Assembly (NCBI RefSeq): GCF_000421525.1
Contig: NZ_ATXE01000001.1
Span: 1,054,001-1,118,000, forward strand
Source of the DNA: Aestuariimicrobium kwangyangense DSM 21549
GTDB taxonomy: Bacteria; Actinomycetota; Actinomycetes; Propionibacteriales; Propionibacteriaceae
DNA length: 64,000 nucleotides
Reading direction: 5' to 3'
Shown: positions 51,840-60,681 of the stretch, piece by piece
Layout: each line of letters starts with the position of its first letter
How positions within the stretch are numbered: position 1 is the stretch's first letter
Made by a program: the position numbers and the translations under genes
The notes under the pieces: generated by a model
What the model was told of the DNA's origin: nothing
The model's database searches: none
The model's input: only the letters and a program-made list of their open reading frames with translations

Positions 51840-52748
51840 ATGATCCATGTCGGGAGAGCAGAGTCCGCCACCCCACGGTTCGGTCGTGTGCTGACCGCCA
51901 TGGTCACCCCTTTCGCCGATGGTGGGGCACTCGATCTCGACTCCGCGCGGGCCTTGGCGCGCCGCCTGGTCGACGATGAGGGCAACGACGGTCTGGTCGT
52001 CAATGGCACCACGGGGGAGTCCCCGACCACCACCGATGCCGAGAAGGCCGACCTGCTGCGGGTCGTCGTCGACGAGGTCGGTGACCGGGCCAGTGTGGTG
52101 GCGGGGGTGGGCACGTTCTCGACCGATCACACCTGCGAGCTCGCCCGCCAGGCTGCCGACTGCGGCGTCGACGGACTGCTGGTGGTGACCCCCTATTACT
52201 CCCGGCCGCCCCAGGCCGGCCTGCTGGCCCACTTCGAGGTGGTCGCCGCCGCCACGGACCTGCCGATCATGGTCTACGACATCCCACATCGGTCCGGGGT
52301 GGCGATCGAGACCGCAACGATGGTGCGTCTGGCCGACCTGCCCACCGTGGTGGCCGTGAAGGATGCCAAGGGTGACCTGGGGGCTTCGTCCATGGTGATG
52401 TCGCTCAGCGACCTCGACTACTACAGCGGGGACGACCCGCTCACCCTGCCCCTGCTGTCCATCGGTGCGGTGGGCGTGGTCGGCACCTCCACGCATTTCT
52501 CCGCCCCGGCCATGAAGGCGATGGTGGGCGCCTACCTCTCCGGTGACGTAGCCCTGGCACGCCAGCTGCACCAGCAGTGGCTGCCGGTCTTCACCGGTGT
52601 CTTCGCCGCACAAGGGGTGACCATGGTGAAGGCCGCCCTGACGGCCCTCGGGCAGTCGGCCGGCCCGCTGCGCCTGCCGATGGTGCCGCCCGCTGAGGAA
52701 CTCGTCTCCGGGTTCCTGGCCGCGCTCGAGGTCGCTCGCGCCCACTGA
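51840..52748 (+). CDS. dapA: 4-hydroxy-tetrahydrodipicolinate synthase
   Basis: 302 aa TIM-barrel aldolase. GTTGESPTTT substrate loop, VVTPYYSRPPQ with the catalytic Tyr, and Schiff-base Lys174 in VAVKDAKGDLG. Condenses pyruvate with aspartate semialdehyde, the first step of diaminopimelate and lysine synthesis. dapB is not adjacent. Leaderless start as listed in the promoter entry. Confidence 0.94.
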   Translation: MIHVGRAESATPRFGRVLTAMVTPFADGGALDLDSARALARRLVDDEGNDGLVVNGTTGESPTTTDAEKADLLRVVVDEVGDRASVVAGVGTFSTDHTCELARQAADCGVDGLLVVTPYYSRPPQAGLLAHFEVVAAATDLPIMVYDIPHRSGVAIETATMVRLADLPTVVAVKDAKGDLGASSMVMSLSDLDYYSGDDPLTLPLLSIGAVGVVGTSTHFSAPAMKAMVGAYLSGDVALARQLHQQWLPVFTGVFAAQGVTMVKAALTALGQSAGPLRLPMVPPAEELVSGFLAALEVARAH

Positions 52749-52794
52749 GGCCCGACCGGCTGGCTGTGAATTGGCTGTCAGCTGAACTCCCCGT

Positions 52795-52820
52795 GCAACC
52801 TTTCTGCCTCCCCGGGCGTT
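52795..52820 (+). promoter_or_regulatory. Candidate ECF-type promoter upstream of sigE
   Basis: GCAACC (52795-52800), 16-bp spacer, CGTT (52817-52820) resembles the AAC...CGTT consensus of SigE/SigH-type sigma factors and could serve autoregulation. Transcription would start close to 52827, just before the inverted repeat. Inference from motif only. Confidence 0.35.
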
Positions 52821-52827
52821 GTTTCAG

Positions 52828-52878
52828 GTGAGTCTCCTGTGGGTGGCACTGGGGAGTTGCCACTCACAGGAGGCTCAC
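52828..52878. repeat. 20-bp inverted repeat in the sigE leader
   Basis: Arm 52828-52847 and arm 52859-52878 are complementary at 18 of 20 positions, with the two exceptions able to form G-U pairs in RNA, around an 11-nt loop. It lies 45 bp before the GTG start of sigE and 30 bp before its ribosome site. An operator or a leader RNA structure. Confidence 0.7.
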
Positions 52879-52922
52879 AGGTTCGTCTGTCAGGCTGGTC
52901 GCGTCCGGCGGAGAGGGGACGA

Positions 52923-53762
52923 GTGTTCGGCAGGGCTCGCAAGGCGGTCGACGCCGTACTCGGGTTGCGCGAAGAGGCACCCGAGGACGACCCGCTGCGC
53001 CTCCAGCCGATCCCTGTCCGGGGAGCCACCCAGACCGAAGGCGCCGCCCCGGGGAACGATCAGGCGCCCCCGGCTCCCGGCCCCGAGACCCCCACCTGGG
53101 AGCAACTGGTCCGGGACCACTCGGACATGGTCTACCGGGTTGCGTTCCGCCTCACCGGCAACCAGCACGACGCTGAGGACCTGACCCAGGACGTCTTCGT
53201 CCGTGCCTTCAAGTCGATCCACGCCTTCGAGCCGGGCACGTTGACGGGCTGGCTGCACCGCATCACCACGAACTTGTTCATCGACCAGACCCGGCGTCGG
53301 CAGAAGATTCGCATCGACCCGATGGCTGAGGCGCAGGAGCGGGTCACCGCGACCGGAGAGGCGCCCGACCACGACCTCGACCACGACATCACGCGAGCTC
53401 TGGCCGAGCTCACCCCGGAGCACCGCGTGGCCGTCGTGCTGTGCGACATCGAAGGACTCAGCTACGACGAGATCGCCTCGATCCTCGACGTCTCGGTCAC
53501 GACGGTGCGCAGTCGCATCCACCGGGGGCGCGAGAAGTTGCGCACCAGCCTCGCCCATCGTCGTCCGACCGCGGGCAACACCCGCGTGCAGGGAGCTCCC
53601 GACGAACAGCCGGGGCAGGCCCGTGAGCTGGACGACGTGCTCGACCTGGGACCGATCGACAGGTCTGCCCTCGAGTTCGTCCCCCACGACCGGGTTGGCC
53701 AGGACAGGACGGCCACCGGCCGGACGGTGCAGTCCCGGGACAGGTCGAGGGGACCGGCGTGA
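52923..53762 (+). CDS. sigE: ECF RNA polymerase sigma factor, SigE type
   Basis: 279 aa. Region 2 ([29 protein letters not shown]) recognises the -10 element and region 4 ([29 protein letters not shown]) the -35 element. A Pro/Gly-rich linker fills residues 20-60, and a long C-terminal tail of about 60 residues follows region 4. GTG 52923 is chosen: it has GGAGAGGGG upstream and gives [17 protein letters not shown] at 52839 would place the start inside the inverted repeat. The following anti-sigma gene overlaps by GTGA. Confidence 0.92.
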   Translation: MFGRARKAVDAVLGLREEAPEDDPLRLQPIPVRGATQTEGAAPGNDQAPPAPGPETPTWEQLVRDHSDMVYRVAFRLTGNQHDAEDLTQDVFVRAFKSIHAFEPGTLTGWLHRITTNLFIDQTRRRQKIRIDPMAEAQERVTATGEAPDHDLDHDITRALAELTPEHRVAVVLCDIEGLSYDEIASILDVSVTTVRSRIHRGREKLRTSLAHRRPTAGNTRVQGAPDEQPGQARELDDVLDLGPIDRSALEFVPHDRVGQDRTATGRTVQSRDRSRGPA

Positions 53763-55189
53763 TCATCAGCCAGCCGCACCCCACCTCCAGCGAACTCGCC
53801 GGCTACGCCGATCGCACCCTGGCTCCGAGACCCACCGCCCAGGTTCGTCGTCATCTGCGTTGCTGCGCCAGGTGCCGAGCCGACATCGAGGCCCAGCGCC
53901 AGGTGCGCTCGGTGCTGGCCGCCCGGCCCCAGGAATCGTCGGTGCCGACCCAACTGAGTGACCGACTCACCTCGATCGCAGGTGGGCAGGCGGACACCCC
54001 GCTGTGGCTCGCACCGACCCGCACGGGCGTGCTGCCGAGCCCTCGGGCGGTGCGCCGCACCCGGGCGTTGTCGGGCAGCGCGACGATGCTGGTCGCCTGC
54101 GTCATCCTGCTGGGTCTGGGATACCTCGTCGCTCCTGAACTGCCGATCGTGCGCGACGCCCGGCAGCAGGCCAGTCGCGAGTACGACCTCTCCACGGGCA
54201 CGGGTGCCGTGGCCTATGCCATGACCGCGGTCCAGGCGGCGCCGACCGGCCGGCTCGACACCCGTCCCACCGTGCGGTCGCCGCACCCGCTGTCGTCGCT
54301 GGAGTGGACGCCTGTCTCGCCGGCCACGGCGAGGCTGCTGCTGACCGACCGTGACTCGCTGGGCTACACCGGCTCGCAACGGGTGATGCTGGGCAGCGGT
54401 ACCTCGTTCGTCCAGGCCAACGTCCGCGTGGTGCACCAGCCCGGTGAACCGCTCCACCTCGACGTGCTCGATCGTCGGGGTGGGGTGGTCTCGTCGGGAC
54501 TGGTGGTCGATCCGACGCCGAACGAGGTGACCCTGCTGCCCATGGGCGCGGCCAGTTTCAGAGTGTCGGAGGGTGGCCAGATCGCCGGCCAGACGACCAC
54601 CCTGCTCGAGGCGCGACGGGGTGACGGATCCCTGCTGGTGCGTTGGTGGGTCGCCGAGGCGCTGGGGGTGGTGATGTGGGCCGAGGCCTTCGACCCCGAC
54701 CAGACGCTGATCCGTTCGGCAGGCTTCACCAGCTTCACCCCGTCGACGCTGGTCGAGCAGCCCCAGCCCAACGACCAACTGCAATTGTCGCTGGCCCCGG
54801 CAACCGTCGCCAGCGCCACCAGCCAGATGTGCGGCGACGGGTTCAGTTGCGCCCCAGAACTGGCTGGGCTGCCGCTGCTGCAGATCTCGACCGACTCGCC
54901 GAATCGTCCCAGCGTGGTGCACGCGATCTACGGGCGTGGGGACCTGCGGGTGAGCGTCATGCAGCAACTCGGTCGGTGGAACGACGACGACTCGGTCACC
55001 TATGGGGTGACCCAGGACCGGGTGCTGATGTCCTGGCAGTCCGATCGGGTGGTCTACACCGTGACCACCAACGGCGGCCACCAACTCGCCGCGCGGGCAG
55101 CCGAGCAGTTGCCCCACGCCGGCCCCGCTCGCACGGGTGTCTGGCAGCGCGCCAGTGCAGGGCTGAAGCGGCTGTTCGGGGGACGGTGA
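53759..55189 (+). CDS. Membrane anti-sigma factor with a large exterior domain (RseA-like, RseB/MucB-like extension)
   Basis: 476 aa, much longer than the roughly 150 aa of the M. tuberculosis RseA. N-terminal zinc anti-sigma domain with His32-x3-Cys36-x2-Cys39, one membrane helix at about 105-127, then some 340 residues outside. The exterior part is beta-rich ([71 protein letters not shown]) and recalls the lipid- or peptide-binding MucB/RseB domain. It contains a Cys pair ([11 protein letters not shown]). Would hold SigE at the membrane and release it on envelope stress. Family match for the exterior domain is inference. Confidence 0.8.
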   Translation: MIISQPHPTSSELAGYADRTLAPRPTAQVRRHLRCCARCRADIEAQRQVRSVLAARPQESSVPTQLSDRLTSIAGGQADTPLWLAPTRTGVLPSPRAVRRTRALSGSATMLVACVILLGLGYLVAPELPIVRDARQQASREYDLSTGTGAVAYAMTAVQAAPTGRLDTRPTVRSPHPLSSLEWTPVSPATARLLLTDRDSLGYTGSQRVMLGSGTSFVQANVRVVHQPGEPLHLDVLDRRGGVVSSGLVVDPTPNEVTLLPMGAASFRVSEGGQIAGQTTTLLEARRGDGSLLVRWWVAEALGVVMWAEAFDPDQTLIRSAGFTSFTPSTLVEQPQPNDQLQLSLAPATVASATSQMCGDGFSCAPELAGLPLLQISTDSPNRPSVVHAIYGRGDLRVSVMQQLGRWNDDDSVTYGVTQDRVLMSWQSDRVVYTVTTNGGHQLAARAAEQLPHAGPARTGVWQRASAGLKRLFGGR

Positions 55190-55231
55190 CGCCGAGGGGC
55201 GGGCGCGGTGGTGCCAGTTGGGTCGGCGCTA

Positions 55232-55237
55232 TAGCCT
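55232..55237 (+). promoter_or_regulatory. -10 box of tatB, leaderless type
   Basis: TAGCCT, 7 nt, GTG 55245. Gives tatB its own transcription start separate from the sigE operon. Confidence 0.5.
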
Positions 55238-55244
55238 GTGAGGC

Positions 55245-55667
55245 GTGCTGGACATTGGGGCCCCCGAATTCATCCTCCTGGTGGTGCTCGCCATCGTCAT
55301 GTTCGGGCCCGAGCGGATCCCCGACATGGCCAGGAAGGCGGCCAAGGTCGTCCATTTCCTGCGCAACATCGCCAACGGGGCGACCGCCCAGCTCAAGGCC
55401 GAACTGGGGCCCGAGTACGCCGACCTGACACCGGCCGACCTGAACCCGAAGACGTTCATCCAGAAGCACCTGCTCGACCAGATCCAGGACGAGGTCGACT
55501 ACATCAAGAAGGACGTCGAGAGCATCAAGGAAGACCTCAAGGACGACGCCGACGAGTTGAAGGCGATCACCTCGGAGGTCGAGTCGGCGGTCCGGTCGGA
55601 CGGGTCGTCATCGTCCGGTGAACTCGCTCTCGCGTCGGTGGCCCCGTACGACTCCGAGGCCACCTGA
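55245..55667 (+). CDS. tatB: Sec-independent protein translocase TatB
   Basis: 140 aa. Short membrane helix at residues 5-21 (GAPEFILLVVLAIVMFGPERIP) with the conserved FGPERIP hinge, then a long amphipathic, charged helix region (ARKAAKVVHFLRNIANGATAQLKAEL). Part of the twin-arginine receptor complex with TatC. Start GTG. Placement after sigE and rseA is conserved in actinobacteria; the htrA gene found between them in Mycobacterium is absent. Confidence 0.92.
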   Translation: MLDIGAPEFILLVVLAIVMFGPERIPDMARKAAKVVHFLRNIANGATAQLKAELGPEYADLTPADLNPKTFIQKHLLDQIQDEVDYIKKDVESIKEDLKDDADELKAITSEVESAVRSDGSSSSGELALASVAPYDSEAT

Positions 55668-55691
55668 CCCGAGTGCCCGGTCAGCCGCTGA

Positions 55692-56849
55692 TCAGTTGCT
55701 GACCGACAGTCCCAACGGAACGCCCACCAGTCCACGCGGACGAGCGTCGAGGGTCGCCGCCAGGGCAGCCAGCGCCTGCGCCGCACCGGTCTCGGGATGC
55801 GCCACGACCACCGGGTCACCCTCGTCGCCCCCGATGCGGACCGTCTCGTCCATGGGCACCTGCGCCAGCAGCGGCACCTCGTAGCCGAGGCGGGTGGTCA
55901 GGCTGGACGCCACCTTCTCGCCACCGCCCTCGCCGAACAGTCTCACGGGGTGGCTCTGGCCACAGTGGGGGCACTGCACGTCGAGCCATGACATGTTCTC
56001 GACCACGCCGATGACCCGCTGCTGCATGATGGCGGCCATCGTGCCGGCTCGTTCCGCCACCTCGGTGGCCGCCTGCTGCGGTGTGGTGACAACGATCACC
56101 TCGCTGGTGGGGAGCTTCTGTCCCAGACTCATGGCCACGTCACCGGTGCCGGGGGGCAGGTCGACGATCAGGTAGTCGAGGTCACCCCAGTACACGTCGG
56201 CGAGCAACTGGGTGAGGGCCCGGTCGAGCAGCGGCCCACGCCAGGCGACCACGTCCTCGCGGCGTGGCTTGAACATGCCCGCCGAGACCACCTTCAGCCC
56301 CAGCACCGGCACCGGCATGATCATGCCCTCGACCGGGGTGGGCCGGGTGTCACCCAGTCCGAGCATGTCGGGCACCGAGTGGCCGTAGATGTCGGCGTCG
56401 ATCACGCCCACCGAGCGTCCCCGTTCCGCCAGAGCCAGCGCGAGGTTGACGGTGACGGACGACTTGCCGACACCTCCCTTGCCGGAGGCGACGGCGATCA
56501 CCTTGGTCAGGTTGCCCGGCTGGGCGAAGGGGATCTGCTTCTCGGGGATGCCCCCGCGCAGCAGCTGGCGGAGCGCCGCGCGCTGGTCGTCGTCCATCAC
56601 GCCCAGTTCGACGTGCACCCCACTGACGCCCTCGACCGAGGCAGTCGCAGCGGTGACGTCACGCTCCAGCGTCGACTTCAGCGGGCAGCCGGAGACGGTG
56701 AGCAGGATCACCACGGTCGCGCGACCGTCCCCGTCGACGTCGATCGAGTCGACCATGCCCAGCTCGGTGATGGGGCGTTTGATCTCGGGATCGTTCACCT
56801 CGTGCAGGGCAGCGCGGATCTTGGGCAGCAACGGGTGTTCGACGGTCAT
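55692..56849 (-). CDS. mrp: Mrp/NBP35 family Fe-S cluster carrier ATPase
   Basis: 385 aa. N-terminal MIP18/DUF59 domain to about residue 85, then a ParA-like ATPase with the deviant Walker A GKGGVGKSS at 123-131, VDLPPGTGD, and CPHCGQSH near residue 290 whose CxxC binds a bridging cluster in the dimer. Cytosolic scaffold or carrier for Fe-S assembly. TAGGCT (minus strand, 56856-56861) is 6 nt before ATG 56849, inside the end of the upstream ATPase gene, so it has its own promoter as well as an ATGA overlap. Confidence 0.93.
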   Translation of the reverse strand: MTVEHPLLPKIRAALHEVNDPEIKRPITELGMVDSIDVDGDGRATVVILLTVSGCPLKSTLERDVTAATASVEGVSGVHVELGVMDDDQRAALRQLLRGGIPEKQIPFAQPGNLTKVIAVASGKGGVGKSSVTVNLALALAERGRSVGVIDADIYGHSVPDMLGLGDTRPTPVEGMIMPVPVLGLKVVSAGMFKPRREDVVAWRGPLLDRALTQLLADVYWGDLDYLIVDLPPGTGDVAMSLGQKLPTSEVIVVTTPQQAATEVAERAGTMAAIMQQRVIGVVENMSWLDVQCPHCGQSHPVRLFGEGGGEKVASSLTTRLGYEVPLLAQVPMDETVRIGGDEGDPVVVAHPETGAAQALAALAATLDARPRGLVGVPLGLSVSN

Positions 56850-58744
56850 GGTGCCAGCCTAGCGACTGCCCCGTGGGGGACCGCAGGCGGTCCCGGCGCC
56901 GCGACCAGTGAGGCCGGCATCGACCCGCGGGTGGCGCGCAGGGCCCACAGGATCGCGACCGCGTCGACGCCCTCCTGCAGCCAGGCACCCACGATCGCCG
57001 GCAAGAGCCCGACGGTCGCGACCAGCATCAGGGCGACGCTCAACCCCATGCCCACCCAGATGCTCTGCAGGGCGACCCCGACGGTCTGGTGTCCCACGAC
57101 GAGGGCGCGCGCGGCCGACGAGATGTCGTCGCGGAGCAGGACGACATCGGCCGAGTCGCTGGCCGCGGTGGCCCCGCGAGCGCCCATGGCGATGCCGACG
57201 TCGGCGGCGGCGAGCACCGGGGCGTCGTTCACCCCGTCGCCCACCATCACGACGGGACGCTGCGTGATGCCCGAGACGGCGCTCACCTTGTCGGCGGGCA
57301 GGCAGTTGGCGCGCACGTCGTCGATGTCGAGTTCTGCGGCGATGTGTTGGGCGGTGGCCTGGTCGTCGCCGGTCAGCATCAGCACGCGGATGCCCCGTTC
57401 GCGCAGGGCATCGACGGTGCTGCGTGCGTTGGGCCTGACCTCGTCGCGGAACACGAGGGCACCGGCATGGCGTCCGTCGACGGCGATGTGCACCGCCAGT
57501 TCGCCTGCCTGCAGGGCGACCACGGGCGCCTGTCCGGCGATCGCGGTCCCGATGAACGAGCGTTTGCCCACGACCACCCGGTGCCCGTCGATGGTGGCGC
57601 TGACACCGTTGGCGGTCGACTCCTCGGCGTCGTCGGAGCCACTGAGCTCCAGTCCCCGGTCGTGGGCGGCCGCGATCACGGCCGCGGCAAGCACATGGCT
57701 TGAGAACTGCTCGGCCGAGGCGGCGAACCGCAGCAGCACGTCGGGGTCTGCTTCCCCGGTCGTGCGTACCGCGACCAGACCGGGTTCACCCCGGGTGAGC
57801 GTGCCGGTCTTGTCGAAGGTGAAGGTACGTGCCCGTCTGAAGGCTTCCAGGGTGGCGCTGGTCTTGATGATGACCCCGTCACGGGCTGCCCTGCTCATGC
57901 CGGCCATGAACGCCACGGGGGCGGCGATGATCAGGGGACAGGGGGTCGCCACCACGAGCACCTCGGCGAAGCGGGTCGCCTCGCCGGAGACCGCCCACGC
58001 GGCACCAGCCAGCACCAGGGCGAGAAGGGTGAACGGGACGGCGAACCGGTCCGCCAGCCGAACGATCGGTGAGCGACTGGCGGTGGCCTGCTCCACCAGC
58101 GTGACGATCTGTTGGTACTGGCTGTCGCGCGCGGCCCGGGTCACCGTCAGCACGACGGCCGCTGCCCCGTTGACCCCACCGCTGAGCACCTCGTCGCCGG
58201 CCACCTTCTCGACGGGCAGACTCTCCCCGCTCAGGGAGGACTCGTCGAAGCTGCCGGTCTCGCTGGTGAGGGTTCCGTCGACGGGGACGATCTCGCCGGG
58301 GCGAACCACCACCAGGTCACCTGGGACGATCTCCGCGATGGGCACGTCAACGGTGGTGCCGTCGTCCAGCTGCCGGTGCCCGCTGTGGGGAGCACGTGAC
58401 AGCAGGGCAGTCAGGTCACGCTTGGCGCGATGGGCCGCGTACTCCTCGAGCGCCTCGCCGCCGGTGAGCATCAGCACGATCACCAGCGCGGCCCACAGTT
58501 CCCCGACCGCCACCGCCGCCCCGATCGCGGTGACGGCGAGGATGTCGACACCGAAGGTTCCCGAGCGCAGTTCGGCCAACATGCGCCAGGCGGACCGGCC
58601 CGCCACGAGCAATGCGAAGGCGGCCAGCAGCCAGGACGACCACCGTGCGGCCGGGGTCAGCAGCAGGATCCCGGCGAGCGCGCCGACCAGGAACGTGGCC
58701 AGCACATAGGGGTAGCGGCGGGCGACTTGTGCCAGACGCGTCAT
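56846..58744 (-). CDS. Heavy-metal P1B-type ATPase
   Basis: 632 aa. No N-terminal metal-binding domain: starts directly with helices. Actuator TGES-like SGES near residue 172, the metal helix TPCPLII at 267-273, phosphorylated Asp311 in DKTGT, ATP site TGDD and GDGVNDAPVL, and a C-terminal pair of helices. TPCP is the CPx variant of zinc, cadmium or cobalt exporters. The SSHVLAAAV replaces the usual SxHPLA, so the His-Pro pair of the nucleotide domain is altered to His-Val, which deserves note. GGGAGAGG precedes ATG 58744. Confidence 0.88.
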   Translation of the reverse strand: MTRLAQVARRYPYVLATFLVGALAGILLLTPAARWSSWLLAAFALLVAGRSAWRMLAELRSGTFGVDILAVTAIGAAVAVGELWAALVIVLMLTGGEALEEYAAHRAKRDLTALLSRAPHSGHRQLDDGTTVDVPIAEIVPGDLVVVRPGEIVPVDGTLTSETGSFDESSLSGESLPVEKVAGDEVLSGGVNGAAAVVLTVTRAARDSQYQQIVTLVEQATASRSPIVRLADRFAVPFTLLALVLAGAAWAVSGEATRFAEVLVVATPCPLIIAAPVAFMAGMSRAARDGVIIKTSATLEAFRRARTFTFDKTGTLTRGEPGLVAVRTTGEADPDVLLRFAASAEQFSSHVLAAAVIAAAHDRGLELSGSDDAEESTANGVSATIDGHRVVVGKRSFIGTAIAGQAPVVALQAGELAVHIAVDGRHAGALVFRDEVRPNARSTVDALRERGIRVLMLTGDDQATAQHIAAELDIDDVRANCLPADKVSAVSGITQRPVVMVGDGVNDAPVLAAADVGIAMGARGATAASDSADVVLLRDDISSAARALVVGHQTVGVALQSIWVGMGLSVALMLVATVGLLPAIVGAWLQEGVDAVAILWALRATRGSMPASLVAAPGPPAVPHGAVARLAP

Positions 58745-58772
58745 GACCTCTCCCTCGGGTGCGAGCTGCCGA

Positions 58773-59279
58773 TCAGGGCTTCTCGGTGGACTCTTCCAAC
58801 TGCTCCAGCAGGTTGCGCAGTTCAGCGCGGATCTCGGAGCGGATGTAGTCGCGGGTGGCCAACTCGCCCACGCTCGTCCGGATGCTCGCGATCTCACGGG
58901 CCAAGTAGTCCATCGAGTCGCGCGACTGGGCAGCGACGCGACGGTCCTCGTCCAGAGCCAGGCGGTCGCGCTGTTCCTGTCGGTTCTGGGCCAACAGGAT
59001 CAGCGGTGCCGAGTACGAGGCCTGGGTCGAGAAGAACAGGTTGAGCAGGATGAACGGGTACGGATCCCACTTGAGCCCCCACAACCCCACGACGTTGAGG
59101 GTGACCCATGCGATCACCACCAGCGTCATCCAGCCCAGGAACTGGGCGGTACCCATCGATTTGGCGACCCACTCGGCGAATCGTCCGAACGAGTCGGAGT
59201 TGAGGTTGAGCACGTCCCTGGCGTTCCAGCGGGTGCGGATGGCGCGCGGGGTGTCGAGGTCTTCCGAACGCTCAGCCAC
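58773..59279 (-). CDS. DUF1003 membrane protein
   Basis: 168 aa. Two central helices (FLGWMTLVVIAWVTLNVVGLWGL and FILLNLFFSTQASYSAPLILLA) with the conserved WDPYPFILLNL-FSTQA-YSAPLILLAQNRQ signature, then a charged coiled-coil tail (RTSVGELATRDYIRSEIRAELRNLLEQLEE). Often annotated as an MgtC/CorA-linked protein of unknown role. GTG 59279 lies inside the end of the MgtE-like gene, an 8-bp overlap. Confidence 0.9.
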   Translation of the reverse strand: MAERSEDLDTPRAIRTRWNARDVLNLNSDSFGRFAEWVAKSMGTAQFLGWMTLVVIAWVTLNVVGLWGLKWDPYPFILLNLFFSTQASYSAPLILLAQNRQEQRDRLALDEDRRVAAQSRDSMDYLAREIASIRTSVGELATRDYIRSEIRAELRNLLEQLEESTEKP

Positions 59280-60582
59280 GGCTCACCCCGGGCTGGGTCG
59301 CGTGCGGCTCGTCCTCGCGGGTGCCCTCGGTCGCCTCCAGCCCGGTGAACTGGTCGCCGCGCCAGTCCTCGGGCAGCAGGTGGTCCAGCACGTCGTCGAC
59401 CGTGACCGCCCCGATCAGGCGCTGGTCGGCGTCGACGACCGGTGCCACGACCAGGTTGTACGTGGCGAAGTAACGGCTGACCTCGGCCAGGCTGGCCTCG
59501 GGTCGGATCGGTTCCAGCCCCGAGTCGACCAGACCAGCAGCCATCACCATGGGTGGCTCGCGCAGCAAGCGCTGCACGTGGACGGCCCCCAGATAGCGCC
59601 CCGAAGGGGTGTCGAGGGGTGCTCGGCAGATGAAGACCATCGAGGCCAGCGCGGGGCTGAGGTCTTCGTTGCGCACGCGGGCGAGACCGTCGGCGACGGT
59701 GGCGTCGACCGCCAGGATCACGGGCTCCGGGGTCATCATGGCGCCGGCGGTGAACTCCTCGTAGTTGAGCAGCGCCCGCACGTCCCTGGCCTCCTCGGGC
59801 TCCATGCGCTGCAGCAGGTCCTCGGCCATCGGCTCCGGCAGTTCCTTGATCAGGTCGGCGGCGTCGTCGGGGTCCATCTCCTCGAGCACGTCCACGGCGC
59901 GCTCGGTGTCGAGCGACTGGATCAGTTCGACCTGTTCCTCCTCGGGCAGTTCCTCGATGGCGTTGGCCAGTTGCTCGTCATCAAGGGCTTGGGCCACCTC
60001 GGCCCGTCGTCCGGGGTCCATGTCGTGCAGCTCACGGGCGACGTCGGCCGGTTTCATGTCCGCCATCTGTGCGACCAGGTGTTCGGTCGACTGGGAACCC
60101 TTGAGCAACAGTTCGGGCAGGTCACGCCACGACACCTGGACGACGTTGCCGCCACGTCCCAACCGGAACCGGCCACCCGGCAACCGTTCGCGGAGCGCAA
60201 CCTCGGCCAGTTCCCACTCCCGTGAACGGACCTGGTGCATCGACACGTCATGCACCACCGCCGGCGGCTGGCCGGGACGCGTCACCTCGCGGTCGAAGAG
60301 GTCGTCGATCACCAACGACTCCACCTCGCGGCGCTGGAAGGGACGGGTGTCGAGCACGCCCTGGATCGAGACCTGGCTGGCGTCGATGGCGTGCACCCTG
60401 GCCATGGGCAGGAAGATCTTGCGGCGGGCGAACAGTTCGACCACCAAGCCGCGGCAGCGGGGGGCTCGTCCGCCCACCCGCAGTTGGATGACGACGTCGC
60501 GCACCCGTCCCACCTGGTCTCCCGAGGCATCGAGCACGGGCACGCCACGCAGGCGCGAGATGAAGACTGCCGAGGTGCTCAC
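59272..60582 (-). CDS. Soluble MgtE-N/CBS protein
   Basis: 436 aa. N-terminal PRC-barrel-like segment (VFISRLRGVPVLDASGDQVGRVRDVV), a MgtE intracellular N domain (LHDMDPGRRAEVAQALDDEQLANAIEELP) and a CBS pair in the last 150 residues (MMTPEPVILAVDATVADGLARV, VVDADQRLIGAVTVDDVLDHLLPED). The magnesium channel domain of MgtE is missing, so this is a cytosolic magnesium or nucleotide sensor rather than a transporter. GTG 60582 follows TACGAT (minus strand, 60589-60594) by 6 nt. Its partners may be the DUF1003 protein and CorA. Confidence 0.88.
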   Translation of the reverse strand: MSTSAVFISRLRGVPVLDASGDQVGRVRDVVIQLRVGGRAPRCRGLVVELFARRKIFLPMARVHAIDASQVSIQGVLDTRPFQRREVESLVIDDLFDREVTRPGQPPAVVHDVSMHQVRSREWELAEVALRERLPGGRFRLGRGGNVVQVSWRDLPELLLKGSQSTEHLVAQMADMKPADVARELHDMDPGRRAEVAQALDDEQLANAIEELPEEEQVELIQSLDTERAVDVLEEMDPDDAADLIKELPEPMAEDLLQRMEPEEARDVRALLNYEEFTAGAMMTPEPVILAVDATVADGLARVRNEDLSPALASMVFICRAPLDTPSGRYLGAVHVQRLLREPPMVMAAGLVDSGLEPIRPEASLAEVSRYFATYNLVVAPVVDADQRLIGAVTVDDVLDHLLPEDWRGDQFTGLEATEGTREDEPHATQPGVSRG

Positions 60583-60681
60583 CCGGCCATCGTATGGGTC
60601 GGGCTGCGTCGGGGCGACGTCGACGCAGCCGCCACGCCCGCGGACCGCTCGCGGGCGTCGTCCACGGTTAGGCTGGGACAC

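Noticed and set aside
52839-52922. GTG 52839 as the sigE start
   Set aside because: It lies inside the inverted repeat and has no ribosome site, while GTG 52923 has a strong one.
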